Origin: Acidimicrobiia bacterium | Lineage (GTDB): Bacteria > Actinomycetota > Acidimicrobiia > IMCC26256 > PALSA-610 | Length of the DNA stretch: 64,000 nucleotides | Assembly (NCBI GenBank): GCA_027494135.1 | Contig: JAOSJK010000012.1 | Location: forward strand, 315,001 to 379,000 | Direction of reading: 5' to 3' | In this document: in pieces, positions 45,812-54,965 of the stretch | Numbering within the stretch: the stretch's first letter is position 1 | Layout: each line of letters begins with the position of its first letter | Made by a program: the position numbers and the translations under genes | The notes under the pieces: generated by a model | The model's database searches: none | Told to the model about the DNA's origin: nothing | What the model saw: the letters and a program-made list of their open reading frames with translations, nothing else

Positions 45812-46240
45812 TCAGGGGCGCGCCGGTTCGAAGAGCGGCAGGTTGCGCCCGTCGGAGAGCGTCTCCCAGGTCAACCGAACCGCCATTCCCGGAGCCACTT
45901 CATAGGGTTCGCAGCCGACGACGTTGCTCATCATCCGCACTCCCTCGGCGAGCTCGATCATCGCGACGGTGTACGGGACCATCTCGGCCATCCCGGGGCT
46001 GCCGGGTCGGTGCATGACCGTCACGGCGTCGACGGTGCCGCTGCCGGTGGACTCGCGCCACTCGTACTCGCTACCGAGGCAGCCGGGGCATGTCTCACGT
46101 GGGTACCAGACCGGCGCATTGCAGCCCGGGCACCACTGGATCACCAGGCGACGGTCGCGCGTTGCGTCCCAGAACGGCTGCGTGTGCTCGGTGACCTCCG
46201 GCTCGAATCGACGCCGCGCTGCACCTTGATCTGCAGTCAC
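45812..46240 (-). CDS. DUF35 OB-fold/zinc-ribbon acyl-CoA-associated protein (ChsH2-DUF35/Ltp partner type)
   Basis: The 142-residue protein has an N-terminal zinc ribbon (WCPGCNAPVWYPRETCPGC) and a C-terminal OB fold (VTVMHRPGSPG, VPYTVAMIEL, GMAVRLTWETL). Such DUF35 proteins form complexes with Ltp-type thiolase-fold enzymes and, in cholesterol side-chain degradation, are needed for hydratase or retro-aldolase activity. The start GTG 46240 overlaps the stop of the thiolase-like gene by four bases, which fits a stoichiometric complex of the two products. Confidence 0.85.
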   Translation of the reverse strand: MTADQGAARRRFEPEVTEHTQPFWDATRDRRLVIQWCPGCNAPVWYPRETCPGCLGSEYEWRESTGSGTVDAVTVMHRPGSPGMAEMVPYTVAMIELAEGVRMMSNVVGCEPYEVAPGMAVRLTWETLSDGRNLPLFEPARP

Positions 46241-47403
46241 AGCGTCGCCTCCGTCCCGAGCACGCTCGTCGCCATCACCGAGAGCACCCCTCCCGATCCG
46301 TGCGCGACGGCTATGGATGCATCCGCGACCTGGCGGTCGCCACACTCGCCGCGGAGCTGGCGTACCGCCTCGACCAACAGGAACATCCCGTACTGGCCCG
46401 GGTGCGTGTAGGACAGCCCGCCGCCGTTCGTGTTCATGGGAAGGGAGCCGCCCGGCCCGAGGTTTCCCTCCATCGCGAACGGCCCGCCCTCCCCCTTTCC
46501 GCAGAAGCCGAGATCCTCGAGGTGGAGCAGGGCGGTGATGGTGAAGGAGTCGTATCCCATGAGCACGTCGACGTCGGACGGCCCGACCCCCGCCATGGCG
46601 AAGGCCGCCGGGCCCGAGACCGTGCCCGGCGTCGTGGCGAGGTCCGGCATCTGACTGATCATCTGATGATCGGTGGCGGTGCCGGCGCCCAGCAGGTACG
46701 CCGGCTCCTTCGCGAGGTCGCGTGCGCGCTCGGCGCTGGTGACGACCATCGCACCTGCCCCGTCCGTCACGAGGCAGCAGTCGAGGAGGTGAAGGGGCGA
46801 CGCCTGCATGGGCGAGCTCAGGACGTCATCGACGGTGATCGGATCCCGGTAGCGCGCACGGGGGTTCATGCACGCCCACTCGCGGGTGCTGACCGCTATC
46901 TGCGCCAGCTGCTCCGGCGTCGTGCCGTATCGCGCCATGTGGCGGCTCGCCGAGAGGGCGTAGGAACCCATCAGGGCGTTGCCGTACGGGAGCTCCCAGT
47001 CTGCCATCGGGTTCGGGCCCGACATCTGCGGCCGCCGGCCCGATCCCGGCCGCTTCCGATCGCTGCGGGGCGTGCTCGCGTAGACGCTCACCACGACCTC
47101 GCAGAGGCCGGCCGCGATTGCCGCGGCTGCGTGCTCGAGGTGGATCTCGTAGGAGGACCCACCCACCATCGTGCCGTCGAGGAAGCGGGGGTGTATCCCC
47201 AAGTACTCGGCGAGGCCTGCCGGGCTCGGCCCGCCGACGCAGAGGCCGTCCACGTCGGCGATGGTGAGGCCGGCGTCGTCGAGCGCCTCCCTGATCATCG
47301 CCACCTCGAGTGCCCGGCCCGTCAGCTCGAGCTCACCTGTAGGTGAGGCCGCGTCGGCGACTCCGACGATCGCAGCCTCTCCGCGGAGGGTTCGCTGTGT
47401 CAT
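46237..47403 (-). CDS. Thiolase-fold Ltp/SCP-x-like protein, likely retro-aldolase
   Basis: This 388-residue thiolase-superfamily protein has EAAIVGVADAA, the nucleophile-elbow region and the C-terminal NTNGGGLSYTHPGQYGM, but the usual active-site Cys motif near residue 90 reads TMVGGSSYEIHLEHAAAA, with no Cys. LLDCCLVTDGAGAMVV is typical of the Ltp group. Loss of the Cys fits the retro-aldol lyases Ltp2, which work with a DUF35 protein in sterol side-chain removal, more than true thiolases. ATG 47403 is chosen since MTQRTLRGEAAIVG matches family N-termini; the frame is open further upstream but without recognisable sequence. It is the first gene of a six-gene operon. Confidence 0.82.
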   Translation of the reverse strand: MTQRTLRGEAAIVGVADAASPTGELELTGRALEVAMIREALDDAGLTIADVDGLCVGGPSPAGLAEYLGIHPRFLDGTMVGGSSYEIHLEHAAAAIAAGLCEVVVSVYASTPRSDRKRPGSGRRPQMSGPNPMADWELPYGNALMGSYALSASRHMARYGTTPEQLAQIAVSTREWACMNPRARYRDPITVDDVLSSPMQASPLHLLDCCLVTDGAGAMVVTSAERARDLAKEPAYLLGAGTATDHQMISQMPDLATTPGTVSGPAAFAMAGVGPSDVDVLMGYDSFTITALLHLEDLGFCGKGEGGPFAMEGNLGPGGSLPMNTNGGGLSYTHPGQYGMFLLVEAVRQLRGECGDRQVADASIAVAHGSGGVLSVMATSVLGTEATL

Positions 47404-47849
47404 CGGCGGGATCGTAACGAGCCACTCCACGACGACGCACGACGCCGGCCGCCGCACGCCGCCGACGGCCCCGCCGGAGAGCCCCGGGCACGTCTGCGTC
47501 ACCCAGGGGACTCGTTCCCGGCCTCGTGTACCTCCGGAGCCGCCCTGCTGGTAGCCTTGCGGGTTGACGTTCGGTGGCCACTTCCGGTCACCGGCAAGAC
47601 CGAATGCCCGGCACACGATCAGGACCTCCCGCAACGGCTCCACGCCGGTCGACGAGGGCTCAGCCGTGAGGTCGGACACTCCCTAGGTCCGATTGAACAG
47701 CGTCGGCCGGTCACCCGGGTGGCGCACTTACCGATCACATTCACCTGTGCGGCGCAATCCGCGTCGCACCTCCCGGGAGCAAGGCGACCGGGAACGTGCT
47801 CGACCGCCGCGCAAGGCGGCCGGGTGCCGAACGAGCAAGGAGCAACACC
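47404..47849. other. Divergent intergenic region between the Ltp-like gene and the cold-shock gene
   Basis: These 446 bases separate divergently transcribed genes and must hold both promoters. No hexamer pair is convincing, and no gene is supported. The cold-shock gene probably has a long 5' leader here, a frequent trait of cspA-type genes where leader structure controls expression. A Shine-Dalgarno AAGGAG lies just before the GTG at 47850. Confidence 0.5.
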
Positions 47850-48050
47850 GTGGCAAGCGGCACCGTCAAGTGGTTCAACGCCGAGAAGGGCTATGGCTTC
47901 ATCTCGCGCGAGCAGGGTGGGGACGTGTTCGTCCACTTCTCCGCCATCCAGGGGACCGGCTACAAGTCCCTCGAAGAGGGTCAGAACGTCGAGTTCGACG
48001 TCACCCAGGGCCAGAAGGGCGAGCAGGCGGAGAACGTCCGACTGATCTGA
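47850..48050 (+). CDS. cspA: Cold-shock domain protein
   Basis: This 66-residue single cold-shock domain protein binds single-stranded nucleic acid and melts RNA structure. It begins [17 protein letters not shown] (RNP1 KGYGFI) and has RNP2 VFVHF. GTG 47850 has AAGGAG upstream. It is complete and unbroken, and is followed directly by a strong hairpin. Confidence 0.96.
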   Translation: MASGTVKWFNAEKGYGFISREQGGDVFVHFSAIQGTGYKSLEEGQNVEFDVTQGQKGEQAENVRLI

Positions 48051-48055
48051 GCGCG

Positions 48056-48086
48056 TTGTGGGCGGGGCCGCCGGCTCCGCCCACAA
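48056..48086 (+). terminator. Hairpin after the cold-shock gene
   Basis: Arms of 14 bases, TTGTGGGCGGGGCC and GGCTCCGCCCACAA, pair at all but one position (a G-U in RNA) around a three-base loop, starting five bases after the stop codon. No T-run follows, as is usual for high-GC actinobacterial terminators. Confidence 0.8.
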
Positions 48087-48136
48087 CTGCTCACACACTT
48101 CTGGATCACGATTGGCAGTTCTCCGCGCGAGCGCGA

Positions 48137-48946
48137 TCATCCACGGTCGCGAAGCGCATGGAAGGCGATAGCCGCGGCGCTCGCAACGTTGAGCGAGTCG
48201 GCGTCGCGTGACATCGGGATGCGCACGCGGATATCGGCACGTTCGATCGACTCTTCGCGAAGGCCCGGTCCTTCCGCGCCCAGCATGAGAGCGATCCTCT
48301 CGACTCCACCCACCTCCATGGCCGTGATCGGCGTGGCGTCTTCGCGCGGAGTCAGGGCCACCAGCACGAACCCGGCGTCGCGGACGAGCCCCAGTGCGTC
48401 GGGCCACGGCTCGAGGCGTGTGAACGGCACGGTCAGCGCGTGCCCGACCGAGACCCTCACCGAGCGGCGGTAGAGCGGATCCGAGCACTCCGGGCAGAGG
48501 AGCACCGCATCGATCCCGAGCGCGGCAGCGTTCCTGAAGATCATCCCCAGGTTCTCGTGGTCGTTTACACGCTCGAGCACCGCGACCCGGCTCGCCTCTC
48601 GCAGCAGATCCACCGGATCGCTCAACGGGAACCGGTCGGCAGCGGCGAGTGCACCACGGTGGATGTCGAAGCCTGCGACGGCGCGCATAACCGCCGGGCT
48701 CGCGACGTAGACAGGGGCATCCGGGAGATCGAGCACGTCGGCGAGGCGCTCGAGTTCGCGGGGAGTCACCAGCACCGACCTGACCCGGTGCCGCGTCGTC
48801 AGGAGGCGGCGAATCACCAGGTGCGTCTCGGCCACGAAGAATCCACCCCCGGCCTCCACCCTGCGCCGCAGATCCGGGTCGGTCAGCCCCACGTAGTCCG
48901 CCACGCGCGGGTCATGCGGATCTTCGATCGCGATCGGGCCCTCCAC
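48137..48946 (-). CDS. TrmH/SpoU-family RNA 2'-O-methyltransferase
   Basis: This 269-residue protein has an N-terminal substrate-binding domain (VEAGGGFFVAETHLVIRRLL) and a C-terminal SPOUT trefoil-knot domain: NDHENLGMIFRNAAALGIDAVLL, LMLGAEGPGLREE and IPMSRDADSLNVASAAAIAF, the three SpoU motifs. It methylates a ribose 2'-OH in rRNA or tRNA using SAM; the site is unknown. GTG 48946 is taken as start; no strong ribosome-binding site is visible. Confidence 0.9.
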   Translation of the reverse strand: MEGPIAIEDPHDPRVADYVGLTDPDLRRRVEAGGGFFVAETHLVIRRLLTTRHRVRSVLVTPRELERLADVLDLPDAPVYVASPAVMRAVAGFDIHRGALAAADRFPLSDPVDLLREASRVAVLERVNDHENLGMIFRNAAALGIDAVLLCPECSDPLYRRSVRVSVGHALTVPFTRLEPWPDALGLVRDAGFVLVALTPREDATPITAMEVGGVERIALMLGAEGPGLREESIERADIRVRIPMSRDADSLNVASAAAIAFHALRDRG

Positions 48947-48975
48947 TCCCCCATCTTGGCCCACGCCCACAACCG

Positions 48976-49023
48976 TGTTTGGACGCAAACGGTCGCCGGG
49001 GCTCCGCTGACGTCCAAACAGGG
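48976..49023. repeat. Intergenic stem-loop element, copy 2
   Basis: The arms TGTTTGGACG (48976-48985) and CGTCCAAACA (49011-49020) pair perfectly around a 25-base loop. Bases 49000-49023 are an exact inverted copy of 13416-13439. The loop carries GGTCGC, four variable bases and GCTCCGCTGA, as in copy 1. It lies between the divergent TrmH-like and HAD genes, so a simple terminator role for convergent genes does not explain it. Confidence 0.8.
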
Positions 49024-49059
49024 TTGGTGCCGCACCGAGATGGCTGGGATGCTCCGGCG

Positions 49060-49725
49060 GTGAGCGCTGCGGTGATCTTCGACCTCGACGGCCTGCTGAT
49101 CGACTCGGAGCCGATCTGGCGCGAGGTCGAGATACGTGTCTTCGGCGACCTCGGCGTGGCCCTGACGGACGACCTCTGCCGCACCACCATGGGGCTCGGT
49201 GTCGACGAGGTCGTCGCCCACTGGTTCGCGCGCGCACCGTGGTCCGGTCCGGATCTGCCGGCGGTAGCCACGACGATCGTCTCCGAGGTCGTCGCAACGA
49301 TCCGCGCGAGGGGCACGATGATGCCCGGGGTCGAGCACGCCCTGGCGCTCGTCGAATCGCTCCGGCTGCGGCGCGCCGTCGCGTCATCGTCGCGCGAGAT
49401 CCTCATCGCCGCTGCTCTCGAACGCATGGACCTCGTCGGCGCGTTCGACGTGGTCATCTCCGCCGAGCACGAGCCGTTCGGCAAACCCCACCCGGGCGTC
49501 TACCTGACCGCCGCCCGCCGTCTCGGCGTCTCCCCCGAGGAATGCGTGGCCCTGGAGGACTCCCCCAACGGCGTTGCCGCCGCGAAGGCCGCCGGGATGC
49601 GCTGCATTGCCGTACCCGAGCGCGGATCGGTGGCAGAGGGTGCACAGAACGCACACGTTGTGGCAGGCGCCGACGTCGTGCTGCAGTCGCTAGCCGATCT
49701 GGTGGAGGCTCATCTCGACGCCTGA
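49060..49725 (+). CDS. HAD-IA phosphatase, beta-phosphoglucomutase/2-deoxyglucose-6-phosphatase-like
   Basis: This intact 221-residue protein has motif I IFDLDGLLIDSEPIW (nucleophile Asp and acid Asp), motif II VASSS, motif III Lys in FGKPHPGVYL and motif IV ALEDSPNGVAAAKAAGM. The GLLIDSEP start and helical cap resemble HxpB/YniC sugar phosphatases. The substrate is unknown, but a sugar phosphate is likely. GTG 49060 with no strong ribosome-binding site. Confidence 0.9.
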   Translation: MSAAVIFDLDGLLIDSEPIWREVEIRVFGDLGVALTDDLCRTTMGLGVDEVVAHWFARAPWSGPDLPAVATTIVSEVVATIRARGTMMPGVEHALALVESLRLRRAVASSSREILIAAALERMDLVGAFDVVISAEHEPFGKPHPGVYLTAARRLGVSPEECVALEDSPNGVAAAKAAGMRCIAVPERGSVAEGAQNAHVVAGADVVLQSLADLVEAHLDA

Positions 49726-49757
49726 CACCGGGAGCTCTCGTCGGTACGCTGATCACC

Positions 49758-50784
49758 ATGACCGACGTCTCTGCACCAGAGATAGCGCGAGGACGACTCG
49801 CTCCCCCGCAAGTGGCTGTACGTGCTCGCGACGACGAACCCGCCGCCGGGTCGCCTCGACCCGGTCTCGAGGTGGCTCGTGCTCACCCGCGCAAGCGTTC
49901 TCCCCATGACGCTCGTTGCGGCGTCGCTGGCGGGACTGCTCGCCGTCTTCCGCGGCGACGACGTCCGCTGGGCGCTCTTCGCCCTCTCCGCGGCCGGTCT
50001 CGTGCTCGCACACGTCGCCAACAACCTGATGAACGATCTCTTCGACCTCGAGGTCGGAAACGACACCGAGGACTACCCCCGCAACCTCTACTCGCCGCAT
50101 CCGGTGCTCTCGGGCATGATCACCAAGCGCCGTCTCGCCGCATCGGCTCTCACGGTCAACGTCGCCTGCCTCGCGATCATGGTCTACCTGACCATCGAGC
50201 GCGGCTGGGCCATCACGGCGTTCGCGCTCGGCGGCTTCCTGCTCTCGGCCGCGTACACGGCGCCGCCGTTGCGGCTGAAGAAGCGAGGGTTGGGTGAGCC
50301 GACGGTCGTCGTGGTGTGGGGGCCACTCATGGTCGGTGGCACCTACTACGCAGCGACGGGCGGCATCCCCGCTGCCGTGCTGCTCGCATCGTTGCCCTAC
50401 GCGATCCTCTGCACGACAGTGCTGATGGGCAAGCACATCGACAAGCTTCCGTGGGACGCGCCGAAGCAGACGAACACACTGCCCGTGCTGCTCGGCGAGG
50501 CTCGCGCCCGGCGAGCGACGCAGGCGATGTTCGTCGCCTTCTACGTGCTCGTCGCCGCGTGGGCCGCGACCGGCGTCCTGCCCGTCGCGACGCTCCTCGT
50601 CGTGCTCTCGATGCCACGCCTGGTGCCGGTCTGGCGGGCGTTCGACGAGCCGAAGCCCGACGTCTCCCCGGTGCCGAACCCCGTGTGGCCGCTCTGGTTC
50701 GCGCCACACGCGTTCCTGCTCACCCGCCGGGCCGGTGGCCTCCTGGTCGTCGGCCTCGCCGCCGGCGCCGCTCTGGGCTGGTAG
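49758..50784 (+). CDS. UbiA-family prenyltransferase, MenA-like (frameshift)
   Basis: This membrane enzyme of about 341 residues has eight or nine helices. The first Asp-rich motif is NNLMNDLFDLEVGNDTED (NDxxDxxxDxxxD type), which binds the Mg-prenyl diphosphate; the second conserved region is KHIDKLPWDAPKQTNTLPV. The frame shifts at the CCCCC run 49803-49807; dropping one C joins ARGRLAPRKWLYVLATTNPP. The motif set suits menaquinone synthesis (DHNA prenyltransferase) or a related pathway, which is a family-based guess. Confidence 0.85.
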
Positions 50785-50796
50785 CGCCGCGGCGCA

Positions 50797-51615
50797 TCAC
50801 TCCGTGGCTCGCCAGTCGAGGCCGCTCTCGCCGTTGCGCATGCTGAGCCGGTCGGCGTCGATCTCGTAGGCGACCTCGCCGGTGAGGACCGCGACGACCG
50901 AGCCCTCCACCTGCATCGCGGGCTCTTCGCAGCGCATCTTCGTCATCGCCATCTGACCGAAGACGAGCGTCGCGTCGGTGATCTCCGCGCTCCCGCCACC
51001 GGAGTTGCACCCGAACACCACTGCGACGGTGCCGTCGTCGGAGATCTCGAACGTCGCGTCGACGCCTGCCGGAACGCTGGAGGCGGCATCTCCGTCGATG
51101 ATCGACTCGAGGGTCCAGTGTGTCCCGACGAGCTCTGCGTCGGGCTCGGCCACTTCGCGGTCGACGAGTGCCACCACGGAGTCGCCCGCTGTCAATGTGA
51201 GCTCCGGCTCCGAGAGCCTCACCTCCGGCGAATCCGCGAGGAAGCCGGCGAGCCACTGGTCCTGGTCGTGGCGCTCGGGATCGCACCCCATCTCGGTCGT
51301 CGCTAGATCGCCCAGTCTCAGCACGTCACCGTCGAGGTCGTAGGAGCCGCTCATCGAGTTGCAGCCGGCCGACGCACCCACCGTGCCCCCGTCGAACGTC
51401 AGCGTGATACGGGTGCCGTCGACGAGGGGCCGGTCCCTGCCGCCGATCGTCACCGTGTGGGAGAGGAACGTGCGACCGTCGAGGTCGATCGGGGCGACGG
51501 ACGTGGCCCCACCGCCATCGGCGCTGCCGCTGTCGTCCCCGCCGCACGCAACGAGTAGGCCCGCGGCGAGAACGGCGGAGACGGCAGTGGCTGCCAGGGC
51601 ACGTGTGATCCTCAT
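50797..51615 (-). CDS. Lipoprotein with two META (HslJ-like) domains
   Basis: This intact 272-residue lipoprotein has a signal with lipobox (VLAAGLLVAC) and two META domains in tandem. Each contains the typical GCNSMSGSY or GCNSGGGS turn followed by a MxC segment (ATTEMGCDPE and AMTKMRCEEP). META domains occur in heat-shock protein HslJ and many secreted proteins; binding partners are unknown. ATG 51615. Confidence 0.88.
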   Translation of the reverse strand: MRITRALAATAVSAVLAAGLLVACGGDDSGSADGGGATSVAPIDLDGRTFLSHTVTIGGRDRPLVDGTRITLTFDGGTVGASAGCNSMSGSYDLDGDVLRLGDLATTEMGCDPERHDQDQWLAGFLADSPEVRLSEPELTLTAGDSVVALVDREVAEPDAELVGTHWTLESIIDGDAASSVPAGVDATFEISDDGTVAVVFGCNSGGGSAEITDATLVFGQMAMTKMRCEEPAMQVEGSVVAVLTGEVAYEIDADRLSMRNGESGLDWRATE

Positions 51616-51669
51616 GCCCTTCTGACGCCCGCGGGCTCGGTCCCGGTTCCCCGGACCCGAATCGAAGGG

Positions 51670-53237
51670 TCACCCGATCGCCACGATCTCGCCGCCGAAG
51701 TCGGTGGCGGCCATCCCGGCGATGTAGCCGCCGTCACCGAACCCGAAGACTCCACCGTCGCGAGCCGCCAGGCGGTAGCCGCGCCCGGTGGGGGTGCCGG
51801 CTATCCCCACGATCGGAGCTACCAGAGTCAGCGCGCCGAGCGACCCGGAGAACCGCGCGTCGCCGAAGGAGAACACCCCGCCGTCGGATCCGACCATCCA
51901 GTAGCCCTTCCCCGTAGGTGTGGCATCGATGCCTACGATCGGGGCAGCAAGTGTGAGCGCGCCTAGCGACCCGCGGAACCGCGCGTCGCCGAACGAGAAC
52001 ACACCGCCGTCCTCGGCGACCAGCCAGTAGCCCTTGCCGGAAGGCGTCGCCGCAATTCCGACGATCGGCTCGGCCAGGGTCAGCCCGCCGGCCGACCCCC
52101 TGAAGCGTGCGTCTCCGAAGGCGAAGACCCTCCGTCGGCCGCCGCCAGCCAGTAGCCACGCCCCGAAGGAGTGGATGCCATCCCTACCACCGGCGACCTC
52201 AGCGGGATGCTCCCCGCAGACCCACGGAACTTCGCGTCGAAGAACGAGAAGACCCCGCCGTCGGACGACGCCAGCCAGTAGCCGTGGTTCGACGGCGTCG
52301 TCTCCACGTCGACTACCGGAGGAACGGGCGAGAGCTTGGGCGGCCACGTAGTGGGGATGCCAAACGAGTACGCGCGCCCGTTCGTCGCCGCCAGGCGGTA
52401 GCCGGATCCCGGCTCACCGAGGCGCCTCACGGCCGGGTCGCCGCTGAAGCTGATCGGCACCTCGTCGTAGCGGTCGGCGAAGGTCGTGTACCCCCACGAG
52501 AGTCCTATCGAGCAGACGCCCGGCCCCGCCGTGCAGTCGACGACGTCGCCCGCGGTTGTGCGCAGCATCGCCTGGACTCGGAACCGCGTGCGGATCGCGC
52601 GGTTCGTGTTCGGCAGGATCATCTTGGCGCCGTCGAAGTCGCAGAGCCCCGGCTCGACACCCGTCTGGCACTGCCACACCACCGCGTTCTCCCTGGCGAG
52701 GGAGAGGTTCCGGCCCGTGACGGTGATGACGTCGCGGTCAGCGAGGCCGCTCCGCCTGCTCAGCTCCGCGCGGACCGGCTTCAGCAGTGGCGCAGAGGGG
52801 TCAAAGGTGAGGGGCGCGACGGCGGCCTCGTCGTAGTCGATGAGGAAGCCGACGCCGATCGCGCACGCTCGCGGGGCGGTGCGGCAGTCGAACGGCTCAC
52901 CCCAGTGGTCGAGGATTCGTGCGTCTACCGGGAACTCGTACGAGATCCGGCCGTCGGCGTCGGTGTCGATGAAGTAGGCGTTGAGGCCGTCGCAGACGCT
53001 CGAGTCGACCGGGGTTGCCTGACACTCGAATATCTCGAGAAGGGAGCTCGGCTCGAACCCCTCACCGGTGACGGTGACCATCTGGCCGTCGACGAGGCCC
53101 GTGTCGGGGGTGATCGTGATCGTCGGACCGCTCACAGCGCCGGCGGGGCCGGCTCCCGTCACCCAGGCTCCCGGTGCCGCCAGGGCCACCCCCAGGACGA
53201 CCGTCGCGATCCGAGGCCTCATTGTGGCATTTCTCAT
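51670..53237 (-). CDS. Secreted neocarzinostatin-like protein with C-terminal FGDA repeats (frameshift)
   Basis: The corrected product is about 522 residues. A signal peptide is followed by two Ig-like neocarzinostatin/macromomycin-type domains: TITITPDTGLVDGQMVTVTG with a CQATP...C pattern, and DVITVTGRNLSLARENAVVW with paired Cys. Then come at least five repeats of about 40 residues (GYWLVAEDGGVFSFGDARF). The frame shifts at the CCC run 52128-52130; one added base gives ADGGVFAFGDARF. Neocarzinostatin folds bind enediynes in Streptomyces, but such domains in other actinobacteria are not linked to antibiotics. The repeats match those ending the protease at 10358-13400. Confidence 0.8.
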
Positions 53238-53421
53238 CTTCTGTACACCTTCCGTCGGCAGGTCACTCTCCCACTCCTACGCACACAGACGCTGACAGCG
53301 CCCGGCGCGTTGTCAAAGGGTCCAGGGTCCGCGCGCCGACCTTCACATGTCACCGCATCGACGCCCCGCCATTCACTCGCCTTGTGTCGGAGCCACGGGT
53401 CGAGGCAATACGCTCCGCAGC

Positions 53422-53926
53422 GTGATCGCGCGGATCCGCTACGTCGCCACGGTGACGGGTGTCGTCGTGCCCACCCTGCTCGCCCTCTCAGCCGGGGCGT
53501 GCGACGGCGGGGACTCCACGCGAGGCCCCTTCCCGGGAGGCACCATCCCGACCTCGTCGCCCGGGACTCCGCGAGCGACCGAGGGGAGCGGCGTCACACT
53601 TCCCACGACGGCACCTGCGCCGACGACCTCCACGACGACCCTCGCACCCAGAGGCCTCCCCGAGCACCACCCCCGTACCCGCCGACGGCATCATGACGCT
53701 CGGCGGCGACTCCACGCTGGTTCAGTCGCTGACGATCCGCGGCGTACCGCTACCCGAGGTGCACGACTGGTTCGTCGATGGCCTGCTCGACCGCGGCTAC
53801 ACGATCGTCAACGACCGGCGCACGCACGTCGAGTTCTCCGGGAGCGGCATCTTCGGCACCTCCGACCTGACGAGGAGCGACGGGACTGTGGAGATCGTCT
53901 TCGTCCTCGGCGCACCGGTCCGCTAG
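53422..53926 (+). CDS. Small lipoprotein, function unknown (frameshift)
   Basis: The corrected product is about 167 residues. GTG 53422 leads into a signal with lipobox-like LSAGAC, a Pro/Thr/Ser linker, then a C-terminal domain: TLVQSLTIRGVPLPEVHDWF, GLLDRGYTIVNDRRTHVEFSG, GTVEIVFVLG, an alpha/beta unit. The frame shifts at about 53647-53651 inside the linker, where an extra A is the simplest cause. No family is recognised. Confidence 0.6.
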
Positions 53927-53970
53927 GGCGGAGGTGAGGCCCGACGTGGGGTCGGGGTAGCGTCACGCTC

Positions 53971-54871
53971 ATGGAGAAGATGCCGGCCCTCGCACTCGTC
54001 GCCGTACCCGGACGCCGCAGGACGATCCTCGATCTGGCCGTCGAGACCGAGCGTCGGGGGTTCTCCGGTATCTACACACCGGCGCTGGCCGACGCCGTCT
54101 CGTTCTGCGCCTCGCTCGCGCACGTGACCGAGCGGATCACGTTCGGCACTGCGATCCAGTCCATCTACCTCCGCAATCCCGCCGATCTCGCGCACGCGGC
54201 GGGCTACATCCAAGAGGTGAGCGACGGCCGATTCGTCCTCGGCCTCGGTGTCAGCCACGGCCCCGTGCACACCCGCCAGGGCGTCCATGCCGGCAAGCCC
54301 TCGCCGACACCCGAGCGTACGTCGAGGCGCTCCGCACCAACGCGAGCGAGAAGGCCCCTCTGCCGCCCGTCGTCCTCGCGTCGCTCCGCACGAAGATGCT
54401 CCGCCTCGCGGCCGAGGTGGGCGACGGGGCCATCTGGGCCAACGGCGCACGCAGCCACATGGCCGAGTCCCTCTCGGTCGTGCCGGGCGACCGCCGCGAG
54501 GGCTTCTTCGTGGGCAACATGATCCCCACGGTGATCGACGACGACGTCGCCGCGGCGGCGGCCGTCAACCGGCGCACCCTCGGGGGCTACGTGAGCCTCC
54601 CGAACTACCGCAACTACTGGAAGGAGGCGGGGTACGTCGAGGAGATGGAGGCGATCGAGGCCGCCCTCGCCGCCGGCGAGCGCGACCGCCTGCCGGAGCT
54701 GATGTCGGACCGCTGGCTGGCCGACGTGACTCTCTTCGGGAGCGTCTCCGCGGTGCGCGAAGGCTACGAGGCATGGCTCGACGCCGGCGTGAGCACCCCC
54801 ATCCTCGTCCCTCCTCCACGTCCGGCGGCCAGGCCAAGGCCGTCGAAGAGCTCTTCGCCGCCTTCACCTGA
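53971..54871 (+). CDS. LLM-class (luciferase-like) flavin-dependent oxidoreductase (two frameshifts)
   Basis: This F420- or FMN-dependent TIM-barrel protein of about 300 residues begins MPALALVAVPGRRRTILDLA and has GFSGIYTPALADAVSFCASL, ERITFGTAIQSIYLRNP, DGRFVLGLGVSHGP and AAEVGDGAIWANG, the landmarks of the bacterial luciferase family. Actinobacterial members of this type usually use coenzyme F420. Shifts are at the CCC run 54298-54300 (GKPLADTRAYVEALRTN is restored) and near 54807-54815 (VPSSTSGGQAKAVEELF is restored). The substrate is unknown. Confidence 0.82.
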
Positions 54872-54884
54872 CCCCCTTCCGGCG

Positions 54885-54931
54885 TTTTGGCGTCACTTTC
54901 TCGCGTATAGCGCGAGGAAGTGACGCCGAAA
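54885..54931 (+). terminator. Long intergenic hairpin before the FKBP gene
   Basis: Two 21-base arms (54885-54905 and 54911-54931) pair around TATAG, with 19 Watson-Crick pairs and two G-U pairs in RNA of the plus strand. It begins 14 bases after the oxidoreductase stop and ends 34 bases before the next ATG. No T-run follows. The length and near-perfect symmetry also fit a mobile REP-like palindrome. Confidence 0.7.
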
Positions 54932-54965
54932 CCTCGGGGAGGGGGCGGGGGGCTACGTTTGTCGG

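Noticed and set aside
47404..47679. N-terminal extension of the Ltp-like protein into the intergenic region
   Set aside because: The frame is open for 92 codons upstream, but the sequence has no family match and MTQRTLRGEAAIVG fits the normal start.
53500..53700. Plus and minus Pro/Thr/Ser-rich frames as separate small genes
   Set aside because: They are readings of the low-complexity linker of the lipoprotein at 53422-53926.
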